A DNA stretch of 64,000 nt, from NCBI GenBank assembly GCA_017528345.1, contig JAFXOX010000014.1, forward strand, positions 1 through 64,000, given 5' to 3'. Position 1 is the stretch's first letter. Every line of letters starts with the position of its first letter. The translations under genes and the position numbers were made by a program. This document shows positions 9,831-19,400 of this stretch, in pieces. The notes under the pieces were generated by a model, which saw nothing but the letters and a program-made list of their open reading frames with translations, was not told the DNA's origin and made no database searches. This stretch comes from Desulfovibrio sp. GTDB taxonomy: Bacteria; Desulfobacterota; Desulfovibrionia; Desulfovibrionales; Desulfovibrionaceae.

Positions 9831-10709
9831 CTAGGCCTTTGACGTTTTACGCCAGGTTGTGAGCAACTTGAGAATGTCTTCGGCCACTTCCTGCTCTTTC
9901 TGTTGATAGGTGTGCCCGGTCTTTTGGATGAAGATCAGGGTATTGTCCTTTGCCCTTGGCATGTGATTGTTGAGGTTTTCAAGAAAGCGGGCGGGATTGC
10001 CATAGGTGAAATTGTCAAAGGTGCCGATGATCATGGCTCCGCTGTGCTCAACGCGGGCAAGTTGGGAAAAGTCTTTGTCTGCCTCCACATGCACATTGTT
10101 CAGGGTATCTGTGAAAAGCCACTGCCAGGCTGTGTCGGCAATGCAGTCAATCCAGCCCAAGAGCGGAAATGGCAACATGGATTTTCCCTGGCCGTTTTCA
10201 ACCATCTGTCGCACACAGGCTTTTTCTTCCTCCGTCACCTGGCTGGTGAGCCAGGTGATATTGGCGGGACTCATAAAAATAAAGTGTTCAACACGCGGAT
10301 CATGGGTTGTGGCAAGGTAATGGATGATTTTATTGGCCCCCAATGAATGGCCGGCGAGGAAGATATGGCGGTAGCCGGCTTCGCTTGCGTACTGCACATA
10401 GGCACCCACATCGTCATCGGTATCGTCAAAGTTTTCGTTCCACGAGCCAATCGTCTCTTCTTGACCGGTTTTGACATTGCGTGTTGCGATGTGACCAAAG
10501 GCGTCATTGGTCTGCGCATAGATGAAATCAAAGCCCCCGGCGTTGAGGGTTTTGGCAATATTGACGTAGAAGGGATTGGAGTAAAAATTGCCGTGGATGC
10601 CGGTGATGGCGATAAGCACCGTATCCGCTTTCTGCTCAGTTTCGGCAAAGAGCACGCCGTTGAGTTCCACGCCGCGCTGCGTTGGCACGTTGAGTTCCTG
10701 AATAGCCAC
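9831..10709 (-). CDS. Alpha/beta-hydrolase family protein
   Basis: A 292-residue protein with the nucleophile elbow GHSLGA at residues 120-125 (Ser122), a strand-loop ITGIHGNFYSNP that could form the oxyanion side, and a C-terminal TGHTYQQ supplying the likely catalytic His. The start chosen is GTG 10709, because aaggagg lies 6 bases upstream and overlaps the end of the upstream oxidoreductase. The longer ATG-initiated frame to 10823 would run deep into that gene. It resembles the DUF1749-like hydrolases; the substrate is unknown. It is coupled to the old yellow enzyme gene upstream. Confidence 0.75.
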   Translation of the reverse strand: MAIQELNVPTQRGVELNGVLFAETEQKADTVLIAITGIHGNFYSNPFYVNIAKTLNAGGFDFIYAQTNDAFGHIATRNVKTGQEETIGSWNENFDDTDDDVGAYVQYASEAGYRHIFLAGHSLGANKIIHYLATTHDPRVEHFIFMSPANITWLTSQVTEEEKACVRQMVENGQGKSMLPFPLLGWIDCIADTAWQWLFTDTLNNVHVEADKDFSQLARVEHSGAMIIGTFDNFTYGNPARFLENLNNHMPRAKDNTLIFIQKTGHTYQQKEQEVAEDILKLLTTWRKTSKA

Positions 10710-10710
10710 C

Positions 10711-11745
10711 TCAGGCCTCCTTACGCAAATGCTGTATGCATTGATGGTTTGGGGTCTGATAACAGGCATTGCAGGATACACAGCGGGAAGGGCTTGTGTC
10801 ACCCGACTGCCAGCGAGCCACAAGCATGGGTTCGCACAAAAGCGGCCGCGAAAGGGAAACGTAGTCTATGCCTTCCTGATCAATGAGGGCATTGATGGTT
10901 TCAAGACTGCGCAGGCCACCCACAAGGATAATAGGGGTTGTAACCTGTTGTCTGAGCTTGAGGGCTGCCTGGGCAAAATAGGCTTCATTGACATGGGCTC
11001 GCACATGGGGACGAGAGGTGTAATTGCCGCTCACCTCAATGGCATCAATGCCTGCACAGCTTAATGCCTCGCAGGCCTCGATAAAGTCCTCTTCGGAAAG
11101 ACCGCCTTCCGCAAAATCTGAACAGTTGATCTTGACGAGAATGGCAAAGGAGGAACCGACAGCTGCGCGTATGGCGTCGTGGATATCCACAAGAAGCTTT
11201 GCCCGACCCTTGGCGCTTCCCCCATAGGCATCTCTGCGCTGATTATAGAGGGGACTGAGGATTTTGCTCAGCCCAAAGAAATGTGCCGCATGGATCTGCA
11301 GACCGTCGTAGCCGACCTTTTGAGCTCGCACGGCAGCTTTCCTGTAATCGTCGATGAGTCGGGTCAACTCTGCCTCTGTGATGCTGTTGACAGATTTAAG
11401 CGTACCTTTGCCTTCTGCAGTGGCAACTGTGGTGTCGAGAAGGGCTGCCTGGAGAAAAATCCGGCTGTCATAGGCGTGCACAGCTTCTGTGATGGCTCTG
11501 TGCCCTTCAGCCTGAGCATCACTTGTCAGACGCATGGCTCCAGGAAGCTGCCCATCGTAGGGGGCAATGTGCGTGAAACCTGTGATAATGCCCGCAACCT
11601 GTCCCTTGGCGTAGTTGCGGTAGAGCTCCACAATGGGCTGCGTGACCTTGCCATCATCTGCCATACCCATCCAGGTGGCTGAGCGGAAGATGCGGTTTTT
11701 GAGACGTAGGCCTCGAAGGCTGGTCGTATCGAAAAGCGTTCTCAT
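10711..11745 (-). CDS. Old yellow enzyme-family NADH:flavin oxidoreductase
   Basis: A 344-residue FMN TIM-barrel enzyme. Family hallmarks are KNRIFRSATW near the N-terminus, the active-site stretch HAAHFFGLSKILSPLYNQRR with DAYGGS, and the FMN-phosphate segment ILVGGLR. A C-terminal cysteine group (CVSCNACYQTPNHQC) recalls the Fe-S linker of 2,4-dienoyl-CoA reductase-type enzymes, but the second flavin/NAD domain is absent, so the protein ends where those enzymes continue. It probably reduces an activated alkene or an electrophile. It is the first gene of a run with the hydrolase and tautomerase, and is divergent from an HxlR regulator that likely controls it. Confidence 0.85.
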   Translation of the reverse strand: MRTLFDTTSLRGLRLKNRIFRSATWMGMADDGKVTQPIVELYRNYAKGQVAGIITGFTHIAPYDGQLPGAMRLTSDAQAEGHRAITEAVHAYDSRIFLQAALLDTTVATAEGKGTLKSVNSITEAELTRLIDDYRKAAVRAQKVGYDGLQIHAAHFFGLSKILSPLYNQRRDAYGGSAKGRAKLLVDIHDAIRAAVGSSFAILVKINCSDFAEGGLSEEDFIEACEALSCAGIDAIEVSGNYTSRPHVRAHVNEAYFAQAALKLRQQVTTPIILVGGLRSLETINALIDQEGIDYVSLSRPLLCEPMLVARWQSGDTSPSRCVSCNACYQTPNHQCIQHLRKEA

Positions 11746-11758
11746 GACGCGCTCCTTT

Positions 11759-11833
11759 ACGGTAAGAAAATTTGACTAGAAGTAGAATAACGCATAAACT
11801 GTTTTGCACAAGTACGCAGAATTTTCTAACCGT
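11759..11833. promoter_or_regulatory. Divergent control region with 14-bp inverted operators
   Basis: acggtaagaaaatt (11759-11772) and aattttctaaccgt (11820-11833) are reverse complements at 13 of 14 positions. They flank the divergent promoters of the old yellow enzyme gene and hxlR-type gene, one beside each start. Symmetric placement suggests one regulator, probably the HxlR protein, binding both sites. Confidence 0.6.
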
Positions 11834-11851
11834 AAACGTCAGGAGAAAACC

Positions 11852-12238
11852 ATGCCCAATTCCAATCAGGATTCGGCCAAAACGTCTGTCTACGACGACA
11901 GATGCGCGCTGTTACGAGCGCTTGATATCATCGGGGGAAAGTGGAAGCTGCCCATAATCTGGTTTTTGTCAGATGGAGGAGAGATTCGCTTCAATGAACT
12001 TGGGCGTCGTGTGAGCGGGGTCACCAACATGATGCTTGCCAAGAGCCTTAAGGAACTGGAAAGCGATGGGCTTGTGAAACGCACGCAGTACGATGTCATT
12101 CCCCCGCATGTGGAGTACTCGCTGACGGATTCGGCCAGGGAGCTTGTGCCCATTTTGCGCATGCTCTATGCTTGGGGGGAACGCTATACGGGGAGCAAGA
12201 CGGAGAGAGATGAATCTTCGGTCTCGGAAAACTTGTGA
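11852..12238 (+). CDS. HxlR-family winged-helix transcriptional regulator
   Basis: A 128-residue regulator with the HxlR pattern: an N-terminal Cys in YDDRCALLRALDIIGGKWKLPIIW, then the recognition region RFNELGRRVSGVTNMMLAKSLKELESDGLV and the wing PPHVEYSLT. ATG 11852 is chosen because aggag lies 6 bases upstream; the earlier ATG at 11804 would read through the operator. Single-cysteine HxlR proteins often sense electrophiles or oxidants, which fits control of the divergent old yellow enzyme, hydrolase and tautomerase genes. That regulatory link is inference, supported by the paired inverted repeats between them. Confidence 0.88.
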   Translation: MPNSNQDSAKTSVYDDRCALLRALDIIGGKWKLPIIWFLSDGGEIRFNELGRRVSGVTNMMLAKSLKELESDGLVKRTQYDVIPPHVEYSLTDSARELVPILRMLYAWGERYTGSKTERDESSVSENL

Positions 12239-12512
12239 TTGCCGTGAACAACGAACGCTCTTGCGGCAAATTTCGTGTTTTTGCTGAAAATTGCTGCTAC
12301 AAAATATGTTTGTCCCTACAGCAGTTCGCAGCCACATTCCGCCGAGGAGATTTAATTGAGTTCATCTTGGATGACGTCAAGAGTGAGGCGTGACAGCTTG
12401 TTTGGGCAATACGTTAGAACGACGTTTGGCTTTGCTTGTTTTGCCGAGATTGGCCAGCCCACAACGTGTCTAGCTGAGCCAAAGCATTGGCAGGCTTTTG
12501 GAACTGAGTGTA

Positions 12513-13310
12513 TCAGGCAATTTTTCCGGGATACTGTGCTTCAAAGCGGACAAGCAGGCTGAGAAGGCGGTCATCGAGAAAGTCTATGGCCTTATGGCGC
12601 AAGGATTGAGGAATGCCAAAGTAGGCTTCGGCCACTGAGCCTGTGATGGCGGCAAGGGTATCGCTATCGCCGCCAATGGAGATGGCATTGCGGATGGCGT
12701 CTTCAAAGTCCTTGGCCTCAAAGAAGGCCTGGAGCGCCTGAGGCACTGTGTTCTGGCAGGTCTCGTTAAAGGTATAGTCGGCTTTGATCTCTGCAAGGGT
12801 CAGGTCAAGGGCGTAGTAGTTGGCACAGATGACGTCCCTGATTTCGTCTTGGCTTTTGCCTGTGCGGGCGAGATAGATGGCGTGGGCTGTGGCCTGAGCA
12901 CCCTTGAGACCCTCGGGGTGATTGTGGCTGATCTCTGTGACAGCTCGGGAAAGCTCCTTGACCTCCTCCTCGTTTTTGGCCACATAGGCCGTGGCGCTTA
13001 CCCGCATGGCCGCTCCATTGCCAAAGCTCTCATAGGGCTTGGGATCCTCATCAATGAGCCATCTCGCAAAACGCACGCCGTAGCCGGCACGCGGATAGCA
13101 TTTTCCCAGCTCCTGCATGCATTGAATGCAGCGCAGGGCGAGCTCGCGGGTATTCCTGGGCTTTTGGAGAAAAGCCTTGCAGATGGCAAGCGTCATAATG
13201 CTATCATCAGTGACAAAGCAATCTTCCGAGAAGAAGTCAAAATCCTTACTTTTCCAGTTGTTCCATTCAAAACGTGAACCCACAATATCGCCAATGAGTG
13301 CTCCAAACAT
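12513..13310 (-). CDS. ADP-ribosylglycohydrolase family protein
   Basis: A 265-residue DraG/ARH-type hydrolase that removes ADP-ribose from proteins or small molecules using two metal ions. Metal ligands are visible in GDIVGSRFE at 7-15, TDDSIM near residue 34 and the C-terminal SIGGDSDTLAAITG. GNGAAMRV in the middle is also typical. The ribosome site gggaggaaaa precedes ATG 13310. Its 5' end overlaps the start of the divergent glycosyltransferase gene. No ADP-ribosyltransferase partner is in the window, so the target is unknown. Confidence 0.85.
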   Translation of the reverse strand: MFGALIGDIVGSRFEWNNWKSKDFDFFSEDCFVTDDSIMTLAICKAFLQKPRNTRELALRCIQCMQELGKCYPRAGYGVRFARWLIDEDPKPYESFGNGAAMRVSATAYVAKNEEEVKELSRAVTEISHNHPEGLKGAQATAHAIYLARTGKSQDEIRDVICANYYALDLTLAEIKADYTFNETCQNTVPQALQAFFEAKDFEDAIRNAISIGGDSDTLAAITGSVAEAYFGIPQSLRHKAIDFLDDRLLSLLVRFEAQYPGKIA

Positions 13311-15063
13311 TTTTCCTCCCGTAGCAACGGATGCTTTTGATGCTGACTGGTATGCGGCGCGCTATCTCCACAATGCTCGCAGTGGCAAGGCGCAAGACCA
13401 TTATATGACCTGCGGACGCGATTTGGGCTATGCCGCCTGTTTTGAAGAAGAAGCTGAGCGGTGTCGGCTTGCCCTTGAAAAGCGTTTAGCTTGGGAGCTT
13501 TGCCGGCCAGAAGCGTGCAGAATGCGTATTGCCGAGTATCAGCGCAGGCGCAAGGAGCTTTTCGGCCAGGCCCGTTGGGTGGTGTATTCTGCGGTATCCG
13601 GCAATTACGACTCCGTGAAGATCCCGCTCTTCCTTGACGGACGCGTTGACTATCTGCTTTTTTCCGATACGCCCCAGCCTGAGACAGGGGTTTGGCAGAT
13701 CAGACCTCTTCCCTATCTTGAGGCTGATCTTACACGCCGAACGCGCTATGCCAAAACGCATGCACCATGGCTTGTACCAGGCTATGAGCTGGCCATCTGG
13801 ATAGACCAGAATGTCCTGATTGTCGACGATCTCTCCGAAGAAATCGAGGCCTTTCTGCAATCAGAGCGTCCTCTTGGCACCTTTTATCACCCCACAAGAC
13901 AGACCCTTGCCAGTGAAGCCTGTGCCTGTCTGGCCCTTGCCAAGGACGAAAAACGTCTTCTCACAGCGCAGCTTGCGCGCTATCAGCAACTTGGCATTGC
14001 CGATTTTGTGCCCAATACCAATGTGCTTTTTCTGCGTCTTGACCATCCGGATCTTGCGCCTCTGCTCAATGCCTGGTGGGCGGAACTAGCCGGCTATTCA
14101 CGCAGAGATCAGCTTTCGCTGGCCTATGCCCTGCGTGTCTCAGGGGCCCAATGGCAGCCTCTGGCCCAAAAAGGTATCTGTACGGCCAATCATCCCAAAT
14201 TTGGGGTCCTTGGCCACGACAAAAACCGCGGTCTCTGCCACTCGCTTGTGTGTGCGCAAAGCACAAGCCTGTATGATCCTCTGGCTGACAGCGCCTTACT
14301 TTGTGGGCACAAGGAACGTCAGTCTTTGCCATCAGATTTGTCTGTAGGCATCCTCGTCTTTCAGAAAAACACAGAGCCTGCGCCCCTGCCTGTCACGACG
14401 ATGGCCAATGTAGCTGTGCACATTGTGCGTGACAGCGACATCATCGCCGCTTTCAAGCCAACACCTGCTCAGAATCTTCAGGTCGAAAAACAGAGGATTT
14501 TTCTTGACGTTTGCCGGAAGTGGCAAGGAAGCTTTGTCATCGTCATGGATGGGGACTTTGTTTTGGACTGCGAGCAGCTGCGTAAACTTCTTAAGACCCT
14601 TTCCTCCCACCCAAGACCAGCCATCTGTGCACCCCTTTCCAATGGGCTTGGTCTGCAGTCTGTGCCAAAGGCTCTACTTGCCCATGAACCACTGCAAGCC
14701 GTGAGCCATACAGGCGCAACAATCAATGAGCTGCTCAAAGCCTGGTCGTTGTCAGAGCTTGCGCTGCCTGTGCCCCTGCTTGATAGCCACTTCCTTGTAT
14801 TTAGCCCAGGGCTTGGTGAGCGGCTTGCTGAGTCCTGGGCCCGTACAGGCGATTTTGCGCACGCGCTCTTTGCCTGTGAGGATCAGGGGATTGACCTTTT
14901 GCTTGCCTTTCACAGTTATGTCGAGCGCCTGTCCGAAGAACAAGGCGACGACAGCACAAGCCGAGATGATGCCAGGCTTGTGCGGGCCAGAAAAACACTG
15001 CTCTATCATCCGCTGCTCCAGGAGCTGCGCAGGCGCCTGCAGCTAGTTGAACGCTTGGCATGA
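13294..15063 (+). CDS. DUF616-type glycosyltransferase-like protein
   Basis: About 589 residues. Residues about 10-45 (FDADWYAARYLHNA, then DHYMTCGRDLGYAACF) match a short repeat found at the ends of many cell-surface glycosyltransferases. A DUF616-like GT region follows (WVVYSAVSGNYDSVK, DYLLFSDTPQ, AIWIDQNVLI). The C-terminal part (about 370-589) includes FVIVMDGDFVLDC, reminiscent of a GT-A metal site. ATG 13294 has no strong ribosome site and lies inside the opposite-strand gene start (13310), so the true start is uncertain; no better start is available before the DADWY region. It probably modifies surface polysaccharide or glycoprotein. Confidence 0.65.
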   Translation: MSAPNIFPPVATDAFDADWYAARYLHNARSGKAQDHYMTCGRDLGYAACFEEEAERCRLALEKRLAWELCRPEACRMRIAEYQRRRKELFGQARWVVYSAVSGNYDSVKIPLFLDGRVDYLLFSDTPQPETGVWQIRPLPYLEADLTRRTRYAKTHAPWLVPGYELAIWIDQNVLIVDDLSEEIEAFLQSERPLGTFYHPTRQTLASEACACLALAKDEKRLLTAQLARYQQLGIADFVPNTNVLFLRLDHPDLAPLLNAWWAELAGYSRRDQLSLAYALRVSGAQWQPLAQKGICTANHPKFGVLGHDKNRGLCHSLVCAQSTSLYDPLADSALLCGHKERQSLPSDLSVGILVFQKNTEPAPLPVTTMANVAVHIVRDSDIIAAFKPTPAQNLQVEKQRIFLDVCRKWQGSFVIVMDGDFVLDCEQLRKLLKTLSSHPRPAICAPLSNGLGLQSVPKALLAHEPLQAVSHTGATINELLKAWSLSELALPVPLLDSHFLVFSPGLGERLAESWARTGDFAHALFACEDQGIDLLLAFHSYVERLSEEQGDDSTSRDDARLVRARKTLLYHPLLQELRRRLQLVERLA

Positions 15064-15185
15064 TTCACAAAAAAAGAGGATCTTGACGCAGGTAGGTAAA
15101 CCGGTTACTTCTCTATTTTTTGACAATGTGTAGTTCTTTGCCTGGGCTCACTTGTAGTTATCTTCCGGGCAAAGTGAGTGAAAGC

Positions 15186-16286
15186 ATGTCAGATCAGCCA
15201 GAACAGTCTGTTTCTTCCCCAACGCTTCATGTTGTTGTCATCGATGACAGCAAGATGAAACAACGCTTTTTGAAAGCCATATTGGAAAATGAGTATATTG
15301 TGCATACCTTTTCCAGTGTGAAAGAAGCCAAACCCCACCTCGAAGAAATCGGTCCCGTTTGCTTTCTCATGGATATGGAACGACCCGGAGAAGATCCCGT
15401 TGCTTCCATCAGAACCATCAAAGACAATCCCAAACTCTCAGAAACGCCCATCATCATGATCACGCCCACCAGTGACGTGGAAACCGAACAGCGTGTGCTG
15501 GAATGCGGCTGTGACGACTATGTGGGCAATCGTTTTGCGCGTGAGATCATCAAAACCCGCGTTAATCATCTTGTCGAGCTCTTTGAATTCCGCAAAAATC
15601 TTGAAAAGCGTGTGGCGCAGAAAACGCAGAGTGTGATGGAATTGCAGGACGCCATTATGCTCATGCTCTCGGATCTTGTGGAATGCCGGGATACCCTGAC
15701 CAGTGGCCATGCCCAGCGCACACGTGACTATATGGAATGTCTGGTCTGCCAGCTGCAGGCCAACAATCACTATGTCAAAGAACTCCACGAGGACTTTGTG
15801 CGCGATCTCGTGCGTGCCGCGCCTTTGCATGACATTGGTAAGGTTGGTATTCCCGATGCCATCTTAAATAAGCCAGGCAAGCTCACGGAAGAAGAGTTTG
15901 AGCAGATGAAGCGGCACACCATCATTGGTGCGCAGGCCATCATGCATACCATCTCCAAAGTCCACGACAACTCCTTCCTGCGCGTGCTCAGAGATCTTGC
16001 CATGAGTCATCATGAGCGCTGGGACGGAAAAGGCTATCCACTAGGGCTGCAGGGGGAGAGCATCCCACTTTCGGGGCGCATTATGGCCATCCCCGATGTC
16101 TACGATGCCCTGGTCTCGGAGCGTCCCTATAAAAAACCCTTTACTCACGAAAAAGCCGTTTCCATTATCAAGGAAGGCATAGGCAGTCATTTTGACCCCT
16201 TTATTGGTGAGGCCTTTTTGGACTGCGAACTGCAGTTTCGCTATATTGCCCTCAATCAGCAGGAAGCGGGCGAAGCATCCTCGTAA
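15186..16286 (+). CDS. Response regulator with HD-GYP domain (c-di-GMP phosphodiesterase)
   Basis: A 366-residue cytoplasmic protein. The N-terminal receiver has acidic VVIDDS, the likely phospho-acceptor in CFLMDMERPG and a later conserved region MITPTSDVE. The C-terminal HD-GYP domain has LHDIGKVGIPDAIL and HHERWDGKGYP, with the family segment PLSGRIMAIPDVYDAL, where Pro replaces the usual Ala. Such proteins hydrolyse cyclic-di-GMP in response to phosphorylation. No histidine kinase is adjacent. ATG 15186 is used because the receiver starts soon after; an upstream in-frame GTG (15174) is possible. Confidence 0.85.
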   Translation: MSDQPEQSVSSPTLHVVVIDDSKMKQRFLKAILENEYIVHTFSSVKEAKPHLEEIGPVCFLMDMERPGEDPVASIRTIKDNPKLSETPIIMITPTSDVETEQRVLECGCDDYVGNRFAREIIKTRVNHLVELFEFRKNLEKRVAQKTQSVMELQDAIMLMLSDLVECRDTLTSGHAQRTRDYMECLVCQLQANNHYVKELHEDFVRDLVRAAPLHDIGKVGIPDAILNKPGKLTEEEFEQMKRHTIIGAQAIMHTISKVHDNSFLRVLRDLAMSHHERWDGKGYPLGLQGESIPLSGRIMAIPDVYDALVSERPYKKPFTHEKAVSIIKEGIGSHFDPFIGEAFLDCELQFRYIALNQQEAGEASS

Positions 16287-16416
16287 GCTTGAGAAAACAG
16301 CTTTTTGGTCACAAAACCTTTTGTTGACGGCTTTACGTTGGAAACCTTAAGCATCGTGGCGCCTCTGTGATTTGCCATAGATTGCAGATGGCAAATATGC
16401 TTGCGGGGATCTGATC

Positions 16417-19400
16417 ATGCTTGATGCGTCCATCTATGAAAACCGTCTGTATTCCTCTGACAGAGCAGCCTATATCCTGCAGGCTGAGGCCCTTACCCCC
16501 TACCTTTCCCATATCAACTTCGCTCATCTTTTGCAGCAATCACAAATTCCACGCAGTCATTTCAAGCGCTGGGATTATGATGCACTTCAGCTTGTGCGCA
16601 AAAATTTTCTCTGTGCCGATCTCTACACCGACCAATGGCAACTCAATCCCGATCTGCGCCATGAACTGAGTGTGGAGGCAAGCAAGAATACGGCTCTTGT
16701 GGCTGAAATCTGCAAGTTTTTGTCCAATCTCAAACAGGACCCCTTGGTCAAAAAACAGTGGTATTATCTGCGTTTTTATCTGGACAGCTTCCCCAAAGAC
16801 GCGCAACCTCCGATTGTTGATCCGTTGCTTGTCAGAGAGGTAGTGCATGAGAAATTGTGCTCTGCCAAATTTGACCTGGACTGGCTGAAAAGCCGTCATG
16901 ATGACATCCGCAAAGATCTGATTTTGCCGGTCTTTGATTGGTTTTTGCAGCTTGGGCAGAAATGGGCCGGGACGGAAACGGTGCTGGAATTTCTGGCAGA
17001 TGACAATCATCTCAGCCAGGAAGACCTTTTTGAGCTCGGTCTCCTCCGACTTCTCCAAGGCAAACCCTGGCGTTGCCACAGTACGAATAAGCTCAACCGG
17101 GATGCGGTGAGTGATCTTGATCTCATTGATCAGTTTCTGCATGGTAAGTATGAAGAATGCTACACGCAGCTTCGTGAGTATTCCGATCTCTGGTGTAAAG
17201 CCCATCGCGTGAGCAAGTTTCCCTTCATTCCCGGCATTCTGGGCGTTATTTTCTATACCTGCCGTTTCCGTCTGGGCATTGAGATGGACTCCTTTTTTCA
17301 TGACTGTGAGGCCGTTCTCAAATCTATCGGCAATAACCGTGAGGCCTTAGCCTACGACGCGTTTCAGAATCTCTATATCAATAAGTACAGACCTGAGGTT
17401 ATTGAGAGTAACAGGCTCTATTTTCAGCCTGTGGCCATGATGTTTCCCGCGTCGATTTTCGGCCGTTTTATCATCTATCTTGGCGCTATGGCTGTGAAGC
17501 AGGATGATTGGGTTCCGCTGTGTCGGCAAGTGCGCAATGTCTATGCCTGCCTACCTGTTGCCTTTAATATTCTCAACGATATGCTCCGAGAATTTGGGGT
17601 CAGTGATCGATCAAATATGGATGTCGAATATCTGCCCTGGGTAGATATGGCGCAAGGCGTTCCGCGTTGGCAAAGGCAAATGGATTCGCTCAAGCGTCTT
17701 TTTGGCCCGGCCAAGGAAGATGAGGATAAAAAACGGCGTTTGGTTTGGCTTGTTGATTTTTCGGATTATATGATCAAACCCTATGTGCAGACCATGAGCG
17801 CTACGGGAAAATGGTCTCCTGGCAAGAGCTGCCCCTGGCAAAAGCTTGGAGATCCCAAAATTCCCTGGATTTCCGATCAGGACCGTGAGATCCGTAAAAT
17901 AGTAACCAGCAGCTCTTTTTTTGGAAACATCGATTGGTTTTTCAGTATGGGCAAGGCCATCGTGGCTCTTGCCGGTCACCCCTATATTTTTGACGAGCTA
18001 ACGCGGCAGCCTCTGACCCTTGAACATCGCAAGGTCCCCCTGAGCATTAAGGAGGAAAATGGGATGTGCCGCATTTCCCTCGGCAAACAACCCGTGCACC
18101 GGGGCATTTATCTGGAAATGGAAGGCCCTGGCAAGTGGGTGGTCTACAGTTTTAGCCAGTCAGCCACATCCCTGAACGAAATTTTGGGGGAAGGCGGCAT
18201 GCTCATGCCAACACCTGAGCTTCCCGCATTCCTCAATGTTATGCAGGGGGTCAAGGATCTCGATATTGATCTTAAGGCCAAGGCGCCCCGGATTCCTGGA
18301 AATCCTGAACCTGTGATTCAGCTCTGGCAGCAGGGCACGCTCTTTCTTGCCAAGGTGAGAGTCAGACCTTCAGGTGAGGACAAAGAAGGTGCGCTCTATG
18401 CGCCAGGAGAGGGCAAGAAAGACGTATTGCAGGTGCTTGAGGGCAAGACCGTGACGATCGAACGCGATCTTGCGCAAGAAAGCGAGCTTGCCCAGCAGTT
18501 GATCAAAAGCTGCGCCAGTCTCAGTGCCGTTGACGAAGAGTGGAACTGGTCATCTGACGATCTCGAAGACTTCTTTGAACTCTTAAGCGAGCTCAAAGAG
18601 GTTGCCTCGCCTTTGCGCATCGAGTGGCCTGAAGGGGAAAAATTCAAGCTTCTTGGCAGGGTTAGGCAAAATCAGATTTCTGTGCATACACGCCAGCATG
18701 GCGACTGGTTTGCGCTCTCAGGTGAGGTCAAGGTCAATGAGATCAAGGTGCTTGAGCTTTCCGACCTGCTTGAGCGCAGCAATGGCAAAAACCGCTTTGT
18801 GCAGCTGAAAAACGGCGAATTTATCCAGCTCTCTGACGATATCAGGCGGACGCTTGAACGGCTGCGTCTGTTTACCTCACGGCGTGCCGGCAATGAACGG
18901 CAGGTGCATCCCCTGGCAGGCTCCCTTGTCCAGGAAATCTGTGATGACATGGAGCACGACAGCGACATCCGCTGGAATGACATGATCTCACGGATGCGCA
19001 CAGCCTTTGAGCTGAAGCCGGAAGTGCCCACGGGGTTGCAGGCGGAGCTGAGACCCTATCAGAAGACAGGCTTTGTCTGGTTGTGTCGGCTTTCGGAATG
19101 GGGCGTCGGAGGCTGTCTTGCCGACGATATGGGCCTTGGCAAGACCGTTCAGGCCATAGCTGTCATGCTCAGAGAGGCGCAGAAAGGACCGTGTCTGATC
19201 ATTGCCCCCACATCAGTCTGTCCCAACTGGGTTGAGGAGCTCAACCGTTTTGCCCCATCATTGCAGGTGGTGCGTCTGCGTGATGCCGATGATCGCAAGC
19301 AGATGGTTGAGAGTATGCAGAAGGGCATGGTCATGGTCACAGGCTATGGTCTTCTGCCCAGAGAGCGGGATATCCTCTCCATGAAGCCGTGGCAGATGGT

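Noticed and set aside
16540..17301. 253-residue minus-strand frame opposite the SNF2 helicase
   Set aside because: No ribosome site or family features; shadow of the real gene.
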